Source: Mariprofundaceae bacterium
GTDB lineage: Bacteria > Pseudomonadota > Zetaproteobacteria > Mariprofundales > Mariprofundaceae
Length of the DNA stretch: 5,373 nt
Assembly (NCBI GenBank): GCA_030950875.1
Contig: JAUZQS010000159.1
Location: forward strand, 1 to 5,373
Direction: 5' to 3'
Shown here: positions 1 through 5,373 of the stretch, piece after piece
How the letters are laid out: the number at the start of each line of letters is the position of its first letter
Position numbering within the stretch: position 1 is the stretch's first letter
The notes under the pieces: model-generated
Told to the model about the DNA's origin: nothing
The model's database searches: none
Seen by the model: only the letters and a program-made list of their open reading frames with translations
Position numbers and translations under genes: made by a program

Positions 1-218
1 CTATCATAAGCATCGCGATCTTGATAATCTTTGGGATTCATAAAAAGAACAGTTTCAACACCTGCATCACGTGCAATACGTAACGCAGGTGCATCCACCT
101 TATTGGAAATAACAACGCGAACATCAACTGGGCATATTCCCTTACTAGCAGCCTCCAAAATAGCTGCTAAGTTTGTGCCGCGTCCAGAGACCATGACTGC
201 AATCGATTGATGCGTCAT
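1..218 (-). CDS. purN: Phosphoribosylglycinamide formyltransferase (GART), N-terminal part, cut by the window edge
   Basis: PurN transfers a formyl group from 10-formyltetrahydrofolate to glycinamide ribonucleotide (GAR), the third step of de novo purine synthesis, in the cytoplasm. Only the first 72 codons are inside the window; the rest lies beyond the left edge. The visible part is the start of the Rossmann-like formyltransferase fold: strand IAVMVSG, the phosphate-binding loop SGRGTNL (residues 11-17), strand VRVVISNK with the conserved SNK (38-40), and the DAGVET and YQDRDAYD segments that match E. coli PurN (SGNGSNL, FSNKADA, SREAYD). The ATG at 216-218 is preceded by AAGAGG (225-230) with a 6-base spacer, which supports the start. 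It lies 25 bases downstream of the cold-shock gene with no terminator between them; the usual neighbour purM is not seen upstream. The catalytic Asn-His-Asp residues would be outside the window. Confidence 0.93.
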   Translation of the reverse strand, partial: MTHQSIAVMVSGRGTNLAAILEAASKGICPVDVRVVISNKVDAPALRIARDAGVETVLFMNPKDYQDRDAYD

Positions 219-243
219 ATATAGCCTCTTATGTTACAAATTC

Positions 244-447
244 TTACTCAGGAATTACGTTCTCAGCTTGTGGACCCTTAGAACCTTGGGTAACGTCCAT
301 GCTTACACGTTGGCCTTCAGCCAAAGTTTTGAAACCATCCATCATAATAACGCTGTGATGAACAAAAACATCATCGCCGCCTTCTTGTTCAATAAAACCA
401 AAACCTTTAGTATCGTTGAACCATTTAACTGTACCTGAAACTGACAT
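244..447 (-). CDS. cspA: CspA-family cold-shock protein (single CSD, nucleic-acid chaperone)
   Basis: This 67-residue protein is a single cold-shock domain, the usual length for the family. Such proteins bind single-stranded RNA and DNA and melt secondary structure; some are induced by cold, others are constitutive. The diagnostic parts are GTVKWFN (residues 5-11), RNP1 KGFGFI (14-19), RNP2 VFVHH (27-31), then [12 protein letters not shown] and the terminal GPQAENV. Aromatic residues W9, F10, F16, F18, F28 and H30 form the expected nucleic-acid-binding face. RNP2 has His31 where E. coli CspA has Phe34, a substitution that I recall as common outside enteric bacteria. The ATG at 445-447 has AGAGG (456-460) upstream, separated by eight T residues. 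The gene follows a 301-base AT-rich gap and so probably has its own promoter and leader, and it leads directly into purN. The symbol is by family; the paralogue cannot be named precisely. Confidence 0.95.
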   Translation of the reverse strand: MSVSGTVKWFNDTKGFGFIEQEGGDDVFVHHSVIMMDGFKTLAEGQRVSMDVTQGSKGPQAENVIPE

Positions 448-455
448 AAAAAAAA

Positions 456-460
456 CCTCT
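456..460 (-). promoter_or_regulatory. Ribosome binding site of the cold-shock gene with an oligo-U spacer
   Basis: AGAGG on the minus strand is separated from the cold-shock ATG by exactly eight T residues (448-455), giving an unstructured U8 linker in the mRNA. The spacing is normal and fixes the start. An oligo-U spacer would be hard to fold into structure at low temperature, which fits a cold-shock mRNA; that functional reading is inference. Confidence 0.7.
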
Positions 461-567
461 ATAACTATTATTACACAACTGTCTATTCCTTAACGAACAA
501 TCCAGTCGGGCGGAATCATAGCGTGTAATTTTATAAACAAAAGCATTCTCTTTTAAATTGAAACCTA

Positions 568-576
568 TATATATCA
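568..576 (-). promoter_or_regulatory. Candidate extended -10 promoter for cspA-purN
   Basis: On the minus strand the bases read TGATATATA, which fits an extended -10 element (TGn followed by TATATA, five of six to TATAAT). A weak TTGGGC (589-594) lies 17 bases from the second register of TATATA (566-571). Transcription would begin near 560 and leave a leader of about 113 bases. The region is AT-rich, so chance matches are likely; this is one of three candidates. Confidence 0.35.
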
Positions 577-599
577 ATAAAAACATCTGCCCAATACTT

Positions 600-611
600 T
601 TTTTCGAAAAA
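600..611. repeat. 12-base perfect palindrome TTTTTCGAAAAA
   Basis: Five T, CG, five A form a perfect inverted repeat inside the intergenic region. It overlaps the -10 of the second promoter candidate, so a regulator site is conceivable. It has no loop or GC stem and is a poor terminator. It could arise by chance in such AT-rich sequence. Confidence 0.45.
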
Positions 612-637
612 TAAGAACGCTTAATTGAGTGTGCCAA
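608..637 (-). promoter_or_regulatory. Alternative sigma70-type promoter candidate upstream of the cold-shock gene
   Basis: TTGGCA (632-637, five of six to the -35 consensus) is followed after 18 bases by TATTTT (608-613, four of six to the -10 consensus) on the minus strand. Transcription would start near 601 and give a leader of about 150 bases, a length similar to the long leader known for E. coli cspA. It has the best -35 of the candidates but a poorer -10. Confidence 0.3.
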
Positions 638-680
638 ACAAATAAACTCATTTAGTCGTAAAAATTAATTCTCCCAATAA

Positions 681-692
681 TACTTTAAAGTA
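681..692. repeat. 12-base perfect palindrome TACTTTAAAGTA
   Basis: A perfect 12-base inverted repeat lies about 57 bases beyond the slyX stop and about 45 bases upstream of the TTGGCA promoter candidate. Its two-fold symmetry is the kind bound by dimeric regulators, but no known operator is recognised and it may be chance. Confidence 0.4.
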
Positions 693-748
693 CAAGCATG
701 AAATATCTTTAACCCTCCCGTACATAGGGCAATAGTCTAAAAATTCCC

Positions 749-958
749 TTAATAATGTGGAGGGGGAACTTCTTCATCAGGTCTTGCCAACTGCGAGCCT
801 TGATTGTTTTTAAGGTAGTCAGACATACGCTGCATACTTGTCTCTAAAGCATCCATTTGTTTCTGCTGCGAGATAACGACCTCATTCAACTCCTGTATCA
901 AATGCTCTTGATACGATGATTTGGTCTCTAATTCGATTATTCGATCATTCAACTCCAT
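749..958 (-). CDS. slyX: SlyX family coiled-coil protein
   Basis: This 69-residue protein is recognisable as SlyX by its charged N-terminal helix (residues 1-50: ELNDRIIELETK, YQEHLIQELNEVV, QQKQMDALE) with a heptad-like spacing of Leu, Ile, Val and Met that predicts a coiled coil, and by the C-terminal signature PPPHY (65-69). No biochemical function is established for the family; its name comes from its position beside slyD in E. coli. The length is typical. Its ATG lies inside the end of srkA, overlapping it by 10 bases in another frame, and is preceded by GAGGAG (967-972) at 8 bases, the strongest ribosome site in the operon after that of dxs. It is the last gene of the operon; a 301-base gap follows. 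Here it sits beside a kinase gene instead of slyD or fkpA. Confidence 0.9.
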   Translation of the reverse strand: MELNDRIIELETKSSYQEHLIQELNEVVISQQKQMDALETSMQRMSDYLKNNQGSQLARPDEEVPPPHY

Positions 959-1950
959 TGTAATGGCTCCTCATGCAATAATGCCGCCTGCTCTTTTAGT
1001 GTGAGTATATGTTCTTGCCAATAATTTTGTGTGTTAAACCATGGAAAGGCATACTTAAACACGGGATCTTCCCAACGTTTTGCAAGCCAAGCGGCATGGT
1101 GCAAGATACGCAACGTGCGCAATGGTTCAATCAGGCGCAATTCAGATGTTTGAAATGTATAAAACTCACTGTACGCCTTTAGCAAATGACCCAAAGAAGC
1201 TTCCATGTTGGGCTTATCCCCAGAAAGAAACATCCACAAATCTTGTATCGCTGGGCCCATACGGGCATCATCAAAATCAAGGATATATGGGTTACCAGAA
1301 GCCCCCTGCAAGCCAGACTTCCATAAGATATTGCCCGGATGCGCATCGCCTTGCAGGCGAATATAATCGGGCTGAACATCGTTAAACACTGCTTCAATTT
1401 GATCTAACAAACCCTCAACCAGTGGTTCATAAGCCCCTTCCAACTCACTGGGAATAAATTTTTTATCCAATAAATAATCATACGCATGATCACCAAACGT
1501 ATGCACATTTAGCGTAGGGCGATGCTCGAATGGCTTTTCTGCACCCAACGCATGAATGCGTCCTATAAATCTTCCAAGCTGCTGTAAATGCTCTTTGTTT
1601 TCTAAATCTGGCGCTCTCCCCGCCCTTAATGGATAAAGGGAAAATAGAAAGCCTTTAAAGTGATGCAGGGTAGATTTTTGAACCCACAAAGGTGGCACAA
1701 CTGGAATATCGAGCGTCTCTAATTCAAGTGTGAAATGATGCTCTTCAAGAATAGCCTGCTCTGTCCAGCGATTGGGACGATAAAACTTCGCAACTACAAA
1801 ACTTCCATCATCAAGCCCAATTTGATACACACGATTCTCATAAGAATTTAATGCCAATTGGTAACCATTGCATGCAAAACCGAGGCTTTCAATAGCATGC
1901 AATACATGTTCAGGCGTTAGCTGATAAAATGAAACCAGCGAATCACGCAA
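949..1950 (-). CDS. srkA: Stress response kinase A (SrkA/YihE), APH-like Ser/Thr protein kinase
   Basis: SrkA is a cytoplasmic Ser/Thr kinase of the aminoglycoside-phosphotransferase fold that in E. coli protects cells under stress and counters MazEF-driven death. The 333 residues match E. coli YihE (about 328) along their length: LNSYENRVYQ (34-43), ATP-binding Lys55 in VVAKFYRP, RWTEQAILEEH (61-71), the catalytic loop QGDAHPGNILW (200-210) with base Asp202 and Asn207, and the metal-binding ILDFDDAR (223-230) with Asp225, then GPAIQDLWM, IEPLRTLR, and PWF near the end. The catalytic-loop His of E. coli (HGD) is Gln200 here, and about seven residues (near 212-220) are inserted before the metal-binding loop. 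The start is TTG at 1948-1950: an in-frame TAA lies at 1957-1959 and the first internal Met is residue 240. It overlaps tlyA by 8 bases and slyX by 10. E. coli srkA is instead followed by dsbA. Confidence 0.93.
   Translation of the reverse strand: MRDSLVSFYQLTPEHVLHAIESLGFACNGYQLALNSYENRVYQIGLDDGSFVVAKFYRPNRWTEQAILEEHHFTLELETLDIPVVPPLWVQKSTLHHFKGFLFSLYPLRAGRAPDLENKEHLQQLGRFIGRIHALGAEKPFEHRPTLNVHTFGDHAYDYLLDKKFIPSELEGAYEPLVEGLLDQIEAVFNDVQPDYIRLQGDAHPGNILWKSGLQGASGNPYILDFDDARMGPAIQDLWMFLSGDKPNMEASLGHLLKAYSEFYTFQTSELRLIEPLRTLRILHHAAWLAKRWEDPVFKYAFPWFNTQNYWQEHILTLKEQAALLHEEPLQWS
967..972 (-). promoter_or_regulatory. Strong ribosome binding site of slyX inside the srkA coding end
   Basis: GAGGAG on the minus strand stands 8 bases before the slyX ATG, within the last codons of srkA. 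It decides the slyX start and predicts efficient translation of slyX, in contrast to the weak TTG start of the srkA gene that contains it. Confidence 0.75.
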
Positions 1951-2680
1951 TGCGTTTTAATCCCAACAAGAACTCAACATTGCCTTTCGGCCCATGAATG
2001 GGTGATTCGGTGACACCCACAACCTCAACACCAGGTAATTCCGCTTGCGCAAATGTCACAATTTTATCAATTGCTTGCTGTCGAATTTCATCATCGCGAA
2101 CGACGCCTTTTTTCAGGTGTTTGGCATCCACTTCAAACTGCGGCTTGATAAGTGCTACACACCAGCCGCCCACTTTAAGAAACGGCCACGATGGCGGCAA
2201 CACCCTTTCCAACGAGATAAATGATGTATCCATCACCAAAACATCAACGGATTCAGGAATAATCTCAGGGGTTAACAGCCGCACATGTGTTTTTTCCAAA
2301 TTGATGACACGCTCATCCTGCTGCATTTTATAATGCAACTGCCCATGTCCAACATCAACTGCATAAACTTTAACAGCACCGTTTTGCAGCAAACAATCGG
2401 TAAAACCACCTGTAGATGCCCCTACATCCAAGCATACCGCGCCCTTAACATCAAAAGGGAAGAACCCAAGCGCCCCTTCAAGTTTTAATCCGCCACGCGA
2501 GACGTAACGCAGGGTTTCACGCACTTCAAGTTCAATGTTGGATAATACTTTGCGGCCAGCCTTATCAGACTTCTGCCCATTCACATAAACAAGCCCAGCC
2601 ATCACCAGACGTTGAGCCTGACTCACCGAATCGGCCAAGCCCTGTTCAAAAATAAAATGATCCAGGCGAAGTTTCCTCAT
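1943..2680 (-). CDS. tlyA: TlyA-type 16S/23S rRNA (cytidine-2'-O)-methyltransferase, S4 domain + FtsJ-like fold
   Basis: TlyA methylates the ribose of 23S C1920, and in some species also 16S C1409 (E. coli numbering), using SAM; it is known for its link to capreomycin sensitivity and was first described as a haemolysin. From the ATG the protein has 245 residues. An N-terminal S4 RNA-binding domain (about 3-60: RLDHFIFEQGLA, AQRLVMAGLVYVNG) is followed by YVSRGGLKLEGAL (59-71) and a Rossmann methyltransferase domain with SAM motif CLDVGASTGGFTD (83-95). The catalytic K-D-K-E pattern is seen as K66, D151 (VMDTSF), K179 (IKPQFE) and E236 (GNVEFL). It ends a few residues after GNVEFLLGL, without the C-terminal extension of mycobacterial TlyA, so a C1920-only (TlyA-I) enzyme is likely. 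An in-frame GTG at 2690-2692, directly after the dxs stop, is an alternative start adding four residues; neither start has a strong ribosome site. The ATG start resembles Bacillus YqxC better. Confidence 0.93.
   Translation of the reverse strand: MRKLRLDHFIFEQGLADSVSQAQRLVMAGLVYVNGQKSDKAGRKVLSNIELEVRETLRYVSRGGLKLEGALGFFPFDVKGAVCLDVGASTGGFTDCLLQNGAVKVYAVDVGHGQLHYKMQQDERVINLEKTHVRLLTPEIIPESVDVLVMDTSFISLERVLPPSWPFLKVGGWCVALIKPQFEVDAKHLKKGVVRDDEIRQQAIDKIVTFAQAELPGVEVVGVTESPIHGPKGNVEFLLGLKRIA
1948..1964 (-). promoter_or_regulatory. TTG start codon and weak ribosome site of srkA
   Basis: The TTG (1948-1950) is the first possible start after the in-frame TAA at 1957-1959. Upstream, GGGA (1961-1964) stands 10 bases away, only a partial match to a Shine-Dalgarno sequence. 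The tlyA stop TGA (1943-1945) lies just beyond the TTG, so terminating ribosomes could restart here. Low, coupled translation of the kinase is the inference. Confidence 0.65.
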
Positions 2681-2692
2681 GTTATCTTTCAC

Positions 2693-4546
2693 TCAAATGC
2701 TACGAAGCATTTCAGTGATTGCGCTCTCATCCAATTGCAAATCGCGTAAAATTTCGGCTTGCGTACCATGCTCTGGAAAGGCATCAGGCATCGCCATGTG
2801 TTTGAATGCTCCATGCCAACCATGCTGCAAAGCAAAGCTGGCAATTGCTTCACCTACACCACCTTGCGCCACGCCTTCTTCAACAACTACCAATGGTTTG
2901 TCCTGTACCAAATGCTTGGCAATCAAGGCTGTATCCAAGGGTTTAACAAAACGAAGGTTTAATAACGTAAATGAGCGCCCATCTTTGTGTTTCAGTATAT
3001 CCACTGCAGCCTTAGCATCTGCAAAGCGCGTGCCTACAGAAATCACCAGCCCTGCATCACCTTCGCACACAACTTCACTTGTTATTGGCAATACTTTGGG
3101 CTCCAAAGCTTTCACACCCAAGCCATTACCTCGCGGATAACGAATGGCACAGGGGCCATCCAAGGTGAATGCCGTTGCCAGCATATCCTTTAGCTCCTGT
3201 TCATCTTTGGGAGCCATGACTGTCAGGTTCGGCAAACAACGCAACATGGCAATATCAAACATCCCTGTATGCGTTGCGCCATCTGCGCCAACAATGCCAG
3301 CCCTGTCCATGCAAAACACCACGGGTAGATTTTGAATACAAATATCATGAATAACTTGATCATAAGCACGTTGCATAAACGTTGAATAAATTGCTACGAC
3401 AGGGCGTTTACCTTCAACCGCCAATCCCCCTGCAAACGTAACAGCGTGTTGTTCAGCAATACCTACATCAAAACAACGTTCTGGGTGACGCTTAGCAAAG
3501 CGTGATAACCCCGTGCCGCCGGGCATGGCCGCCGTAATGGCAACAATACGATCATCTTGATCCGCCAAATCAGCCAGTGTATCCGCAAACACTTGCGTAT
3601 AACTAGGGGCTGGATTTGTGGATTTAATGGGCTGTCCTGATTCAAGACAGTAAGGACCAAGCCCGTGCCATGTTTCAGGGTCTTCTTCAGCAGGCGAAAA
3701 GCCCAAGCCTTTTTTGGTCAATACATGCAATAATATAGGGCCTTTCAAATCCTTGCAGTTTTCCAGTGTTGCCAGCAAATGTTCAAAGTCATGCCCATCA
3801 ATCGGCCCAATATAACGAAAGCCCATTTCTTCAAACAATGTGCCTGGCGTAATCATGCCCTTTACATGCTCTTCCAAACGTTTGGCAACATCCAATGCGC
3901 CGGGCAATTTTTCCAATACACGTTTAGCAACATCTTTGGCCGATGTATAAGGCTTGCCTGTAATAATACGGGCTAAATAGGAAGACATGGCTCCCACATT
4001 CGGTGCAATCGACATTTCATTGTCATTAAGAATTACTAAAAGATTGTTCTTTCGTGCACCAGCATGATTTAAGGCCTCAAATGCCATACCACCAGAGAGT
4101 GCGCCATCCCCAATGACTGCGATGCTATGATGTGTTTCACCCTTCAGATCCCTACCAACAGCAATCCCATAGGCCGCTGAAATAGATGTCGATGCATGCC
4201 CCGCACCGAAGGCATCATGCACTGACTCTTTGCGTTTGGTAAAGCCATTCAAACCACCATACTGGCGCATCGTTGGCATACCCGACAAGCGCCCTGTTAA
4301 AATTTTATGCGGATATGATTGATGCCCAACATCCCAAACAATCTTATCTTCAGGTGTGTTGTATAAATAGTGCAAGGCAATGGATAATTCGACCACGCCC
4401 AAACCTGCCCCCAAATGGCCACCAATAGGCGCTAATGTTTCAATCATGTAGTCACGCATTTCTTTCGCCAACTGCGGCAGTTGCTGGCGTGATAGAGCTT
4501 TTACATCCGCAGTGCCATGGATACTTTCCAATAGGGGATAGCTCAT
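2693..4546 (-). CDS. dxs: 1-deoxy-D-xylulose-5-phosphate synthase (DXS)
   Basis: DXS condenses pyruvate and glyceraldehyde 3-phosphate to DXP with loss of CO2, using thiamine diphosphate (ThDP) and Mg2+. This is the first step of the MEP isoprenoid pathway and also feeds thiamine and pyridoxal synthesis. The 617 residues (E. coli 620) are complete. Domain I has GGHLGAGLGVVEL (42-54, with His44 equivalent to E. coli His49), WDVGHQSYPHKILTGR (71-86), and the ThDP motif GDGALSGG (146-153) through NDN (174-176). Domain II has Glu365 in DVGIAEQHAV, Arg393 in QRAYDQV, Arg415 and Asp422/His426 in DRAGIVGADGATHTG, and RYPRGNG (469-475). The C-terminal transketolase-like domain contains LNLRFVKPLD and VEEGVAQGGVG. 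All key residues are present. The ATG overlaps the ispA stop as ATGA, with GGAG (4555-4558) at 8 bases. It directly follows ispA, as in E. coli and Bacillus, placing two isoprenoid enzymes under one transcript. Confidence 0.98.
   Translation of the reverse strand: MSYPLLESIHGTADVKALSRQQLPQLAKEMRDYMIETLAPIGGHLGAGLGVVELSIALHYLYNTPEDKIVWDVGHQSYPHKILTGRLSGMPTMRQYGGLNGFTKRKESVHDAFGAGHASTSISAAYGIAVGRDLKGETHHSIAVIGDGALSGGMAFEALNHAGARKNNLLVILNDNEMSIAPNVGAMSSYLARIITGKPYTSAKDVAKRVLEKLPGALDVAKRLEEHVKGMITPGTLFEEMGFRYIGPIDGHDFEHLLATLENCKDLKGPILLHVLTKKGLGFSPAEEDPETWHGLGPYCLESGQPIKSTNPAPSYTQVFADTLADLADQDDRIVAITAAMPGGTGLSRFAKRHPERCFDVGIAEQHAVTFAGGLAVEGKRPVVAIYSTFMQRAYDQVIHDICIQNLPVVFCMDRAGIVGADGATHTGMFDIAMLRCLPNLTVMAPKDEQELKDMLATAFTLDGPCAIRYPRGNGLGVKALEPKVLPITSEVVCEGDAGLVISVGTRFADAKAAVDILKHKDGRSFTLLNLRFVKPLDTALIAKHLVQDKPLVVVEEGVAQGGVGEAIASFALQHGWHGAFKHMAMPDAFPEHGTQAEILRDLQLDESAITEMLRSI
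2695..2712 (-). repeat. Hairpin (7-bp stem, 4-base loop) over the dxs stop codon
   Basis: The minus strand carries AAATGCT, loop TCGT, AGCATTT: a perfect 7-base-pair inverted repeat ending within the dxs TGA and just before the possible GTG start of tlyA. No T-run follows, so it is not a typical intrinsic terminator. It encodes the last residues of Dxs, so part of it may be coding coincidence; an effect on coupling or mRNA processing between dxs and tlyA is possible. Confidence 0.5.
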
Positions 4547-5373
4547 TGGCCACGCTCCAAAATATAGTTAGCAAGTGTTTGCAAGTGTTCTCCCTGATCA
4601 TTCAAATCATTACAGGCCTCGCCAGCAATAGCCCTTAAATTTTCTGCCAATTCACGCGCCCGTTGCAAGCCTTCAATAGAGACATAAGTGGCTTTGTTCT
4701 GTGCTTTATCTTTGCCTGCACTTTTCCCCAAATCCGCTGATGTCGCCGTTGCATCTAAAATATCATCGGCAATTTGAAATAATAAGCCAACTGCTTCACC
4801 ATAACGTGAACAAGCATGTAGTTCTTTTTCATTTGCCCCTGCAAGCAAAGCGCCCGCTTCACAACTGTAACGAATTAAAGCGCCTGTTTTATGCAAGTGG
4901 ATACGTTCCACTTCTAAAATGCTGCTTACCCCACCTACTTCAGCACGCATATCCATCATCTGCCCACCAACCATGCCTTGCGCACCTGAAGCAATTGCAA
5001 GTTTGCGTACCAAGGTCAAACGAATATCCACTGCTACATCCAGATCGCTTAACAGTTCAAAGGCGAGGGTTTGCAAGGCATCCGCTGCCAATACTGCTGT
5101 CGCCTCATCAAACTTTTTATGGCAGGTCGGATTGCCACGCCGTAAATCATCATCATCCATGCATGGTAAATCATCATGAATTAAAGAGTAGGTGTGCATG
5201 CATTCAATGCTTATGGCCGCAGGCATCGCCATGCTCTCACGCTTGCCTCCACAAGCTTTAAAGCAAGCCAGTAACAATCCAGGACGCACACGTTTACCGC
5301 CCGCAAGCAAGGCATAAGACATTGCATCCCACAAACGTGGCTCAACCACCTGCTGTCGCTCTGCCATTACCTT
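4543..5373 (-). CDS. ispA: Polyprenyl synthetase, farnesyl diphosphate synthase (IspA) type; 5' end at or beyond the window edge
   Basis: IspA joins isopentenyl diphosphate with DMAPP and then GPP to make farnesyl diphosphate, the precursor of undecaprenyl phosphate and quinone side chains. Counting from the ATG at 5365-5367: GGKRVRP (23-29), first Asp-rich motif DDLPCMDDDD (65-74) then LRRGNPTCH, GGQMMDM (134-140), HKTGALI (159-165), and second Asp-rich motif FQIADDILD (197-205). HTYSLIHDD before the first motif is nearly the same as in E. coli IspA, which argues for a C15 product, although a GGPP synthase of the same subfamily is not excluded. The ATG gives 274 residues, about 20 fewer than E. 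coli before the MxYxLLxGGKR segment, and the frame stays open to the edge (GTA, AAG). AAGG lies too close to that ATG to be an ideal ribosome site. I therefore mark it as probably 5' partial; the ATG remains possible. The stop overlaps the dxs start; xseB is expected upstream. Confidence 0.94.
   Translation of the reverse strand, partial: KVMAERQQVVEPRLWDAMSYALLAGGKRVRPGLLLACFKACGGKRESMAMPAAISIECMHTYSLIHDDLPCMDDDDLRRGNPTCHKKFDEATAVLAADALQTLAFELLSDLDVAVDIRLTLVRKLAIASGAQGMVGGQMMDMRAEVGGVSSILEVERIHLHKTGALIRYSCEAGALLAGANEKELHACSRYGEAVGLLFQIADDILDATATSADLGKSAGKDKAQNKATYVSIEGLQRARELAENLRAIAGEACNDLNDQGEHLQTLANYILERGQ

Larger units (their letters stand above)
448..748. other. AT-rich intergenic region between slyX and the cold-shock gene; likely promoter plus 5' leader
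   Basis: No open reading frame here has a supported start, ribosome site and family signature. Reading leftward on the minus strand, it begins at the slyX stop codon and ends at the cold-shock ATG. I found no GC-rich hairpin followed by a T-run that would make a convincing intrinsic terminator for slyX; the nearest is a CCCT/AGGG pairing (712-728) without a following T-run. The right half carries a 12-base palindrome, and the centre has a second palindrome and candidate promoter elements. An additional TATAAA-like -10 lies at 530-535 without a clear -35. The left 110 to 150 bases would be an untranslated leader, in which ATTCC and GGAAT (minus strand, near 484-517) could pair around a long loop. 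Long leaders are known for E. coli cspA; I did not recognise its cold-box sequence. Confidence 0.6.

Noticed and set aside
425..637. Minus-strand 70-codon ORF overlapping the cold-shock start
   Set aside because: It begins with TTG, has no ribosome site or family signature, lies in AT-rich leader sequence and runs into the cspA coding region in another frame.
574..651. 25-codon minus-strand ORF starting at ATG 649-651 in the slyX-cspA gap
   Set aside because: The only purine-rich stretch upstream is over 20 bases away, and the peptide has no recognisable features.
712..728. Possible slyX terminator (CCCT paired with AGGG)
   Set aside because: The stem is only four base pairs and no T-run follows on the minus strand.
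2679..3140. Plus-strand ORF of 153 codons opposite dxs
   Set aside because: It lies fully antisense to the well-conserved dxs end and encodes a Ser/Thr/Pro/Cys-rich sequence typical of an antisense shadow.
4571..4590. Tandem direct repeat of GCAAGTGTT(T/C)
   Set aside because: It lies within the ispA coding end (HLQTLAN) and is only two copies; a minor coding coincidence.
5140..5182. Repeated ATCATC-like stretch
   Set aside because: It encodes the Asp-rich motifs of IspA and is not a separate repeat element.
4701..5261. Plus-strand ORF of 186 codons opposite ispA
   Set aside because: It is antisense to conserved ispA motifs and rich in His, Leu, Pro and Cys, as expected from a reverse-complement frame, with no family signature.

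Overview
The window is a piece of bacterial chromosome with every gene on the minus strand, so transcription runs right to left. The gene families fit a Gram-negative Pseudomonadota-type organism: SlyX and SrkA/YihE are best known from Gammaproteobacteria. The ispA-dxs-tlyA order, however, is more familiar from Bacillus and other non-enteric bacteria. A less typical gamma- or zetaproteobacterial lineage is a reasonable guess, but the sequence does not settle it. Base composition is moderate to AT-rich, and the one long intergenic stretch is very AT-rich. I see no mobile elements, CRISPR arrays, tRNA or rRNA genes.

Right part (5373 to 749): five genes are packed into one apparent operon, ispA-dxs-tlyA-srkA-slyX, with junctions of at most a few bases. 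ispA and dxs share ATGA. dxs and tlyA abut or are 12 bases apart, depending on the tlyA start. tlyA and srkA overlap by 8 bases, and srkA must use TTG as its start. srkA and slyX overlap by 10 bases. ispA runs off, or begins at, the right edge. The first two genes make isoprenoid precursors (DXP synthase at the head of the MEP pathway, and a short-chain prenyl diphosphate synthase). tlyA encodes a 2'-O-methyltransferase for rRNA, srkA a stress-response protein kinase, and slyX a small coiled-coil protein of unknown function.

Middle (748 to 448): a 301-base AT-rich gap holds no convincing gene. It should contain the end of the slyX transcript and the promoter and untranslated leader of the cold-shock gene. 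Candidate -10/-35 elements and two 12-base perfect palindromes are listed, but no good intrinsic terminator was found.

Left part (447 to 1): a CspA-family cold-shock gene is followed after only 25 bases, with no terminator, by purN (GAR formyltransferase, purine synthesis), which is cut by the left edge. This arrangement suggests that purN can be read from the cold-shock promoter.

Nothing here looks like a wholly new system. The points most worth a second look are the cspA-purN linkage, the unusual grouping of srkA and slyX behind ispA-dxs-tlyA, the forced TTG start of srkA, and a small hairpin over the dxs stop codon next to the tlyA start.
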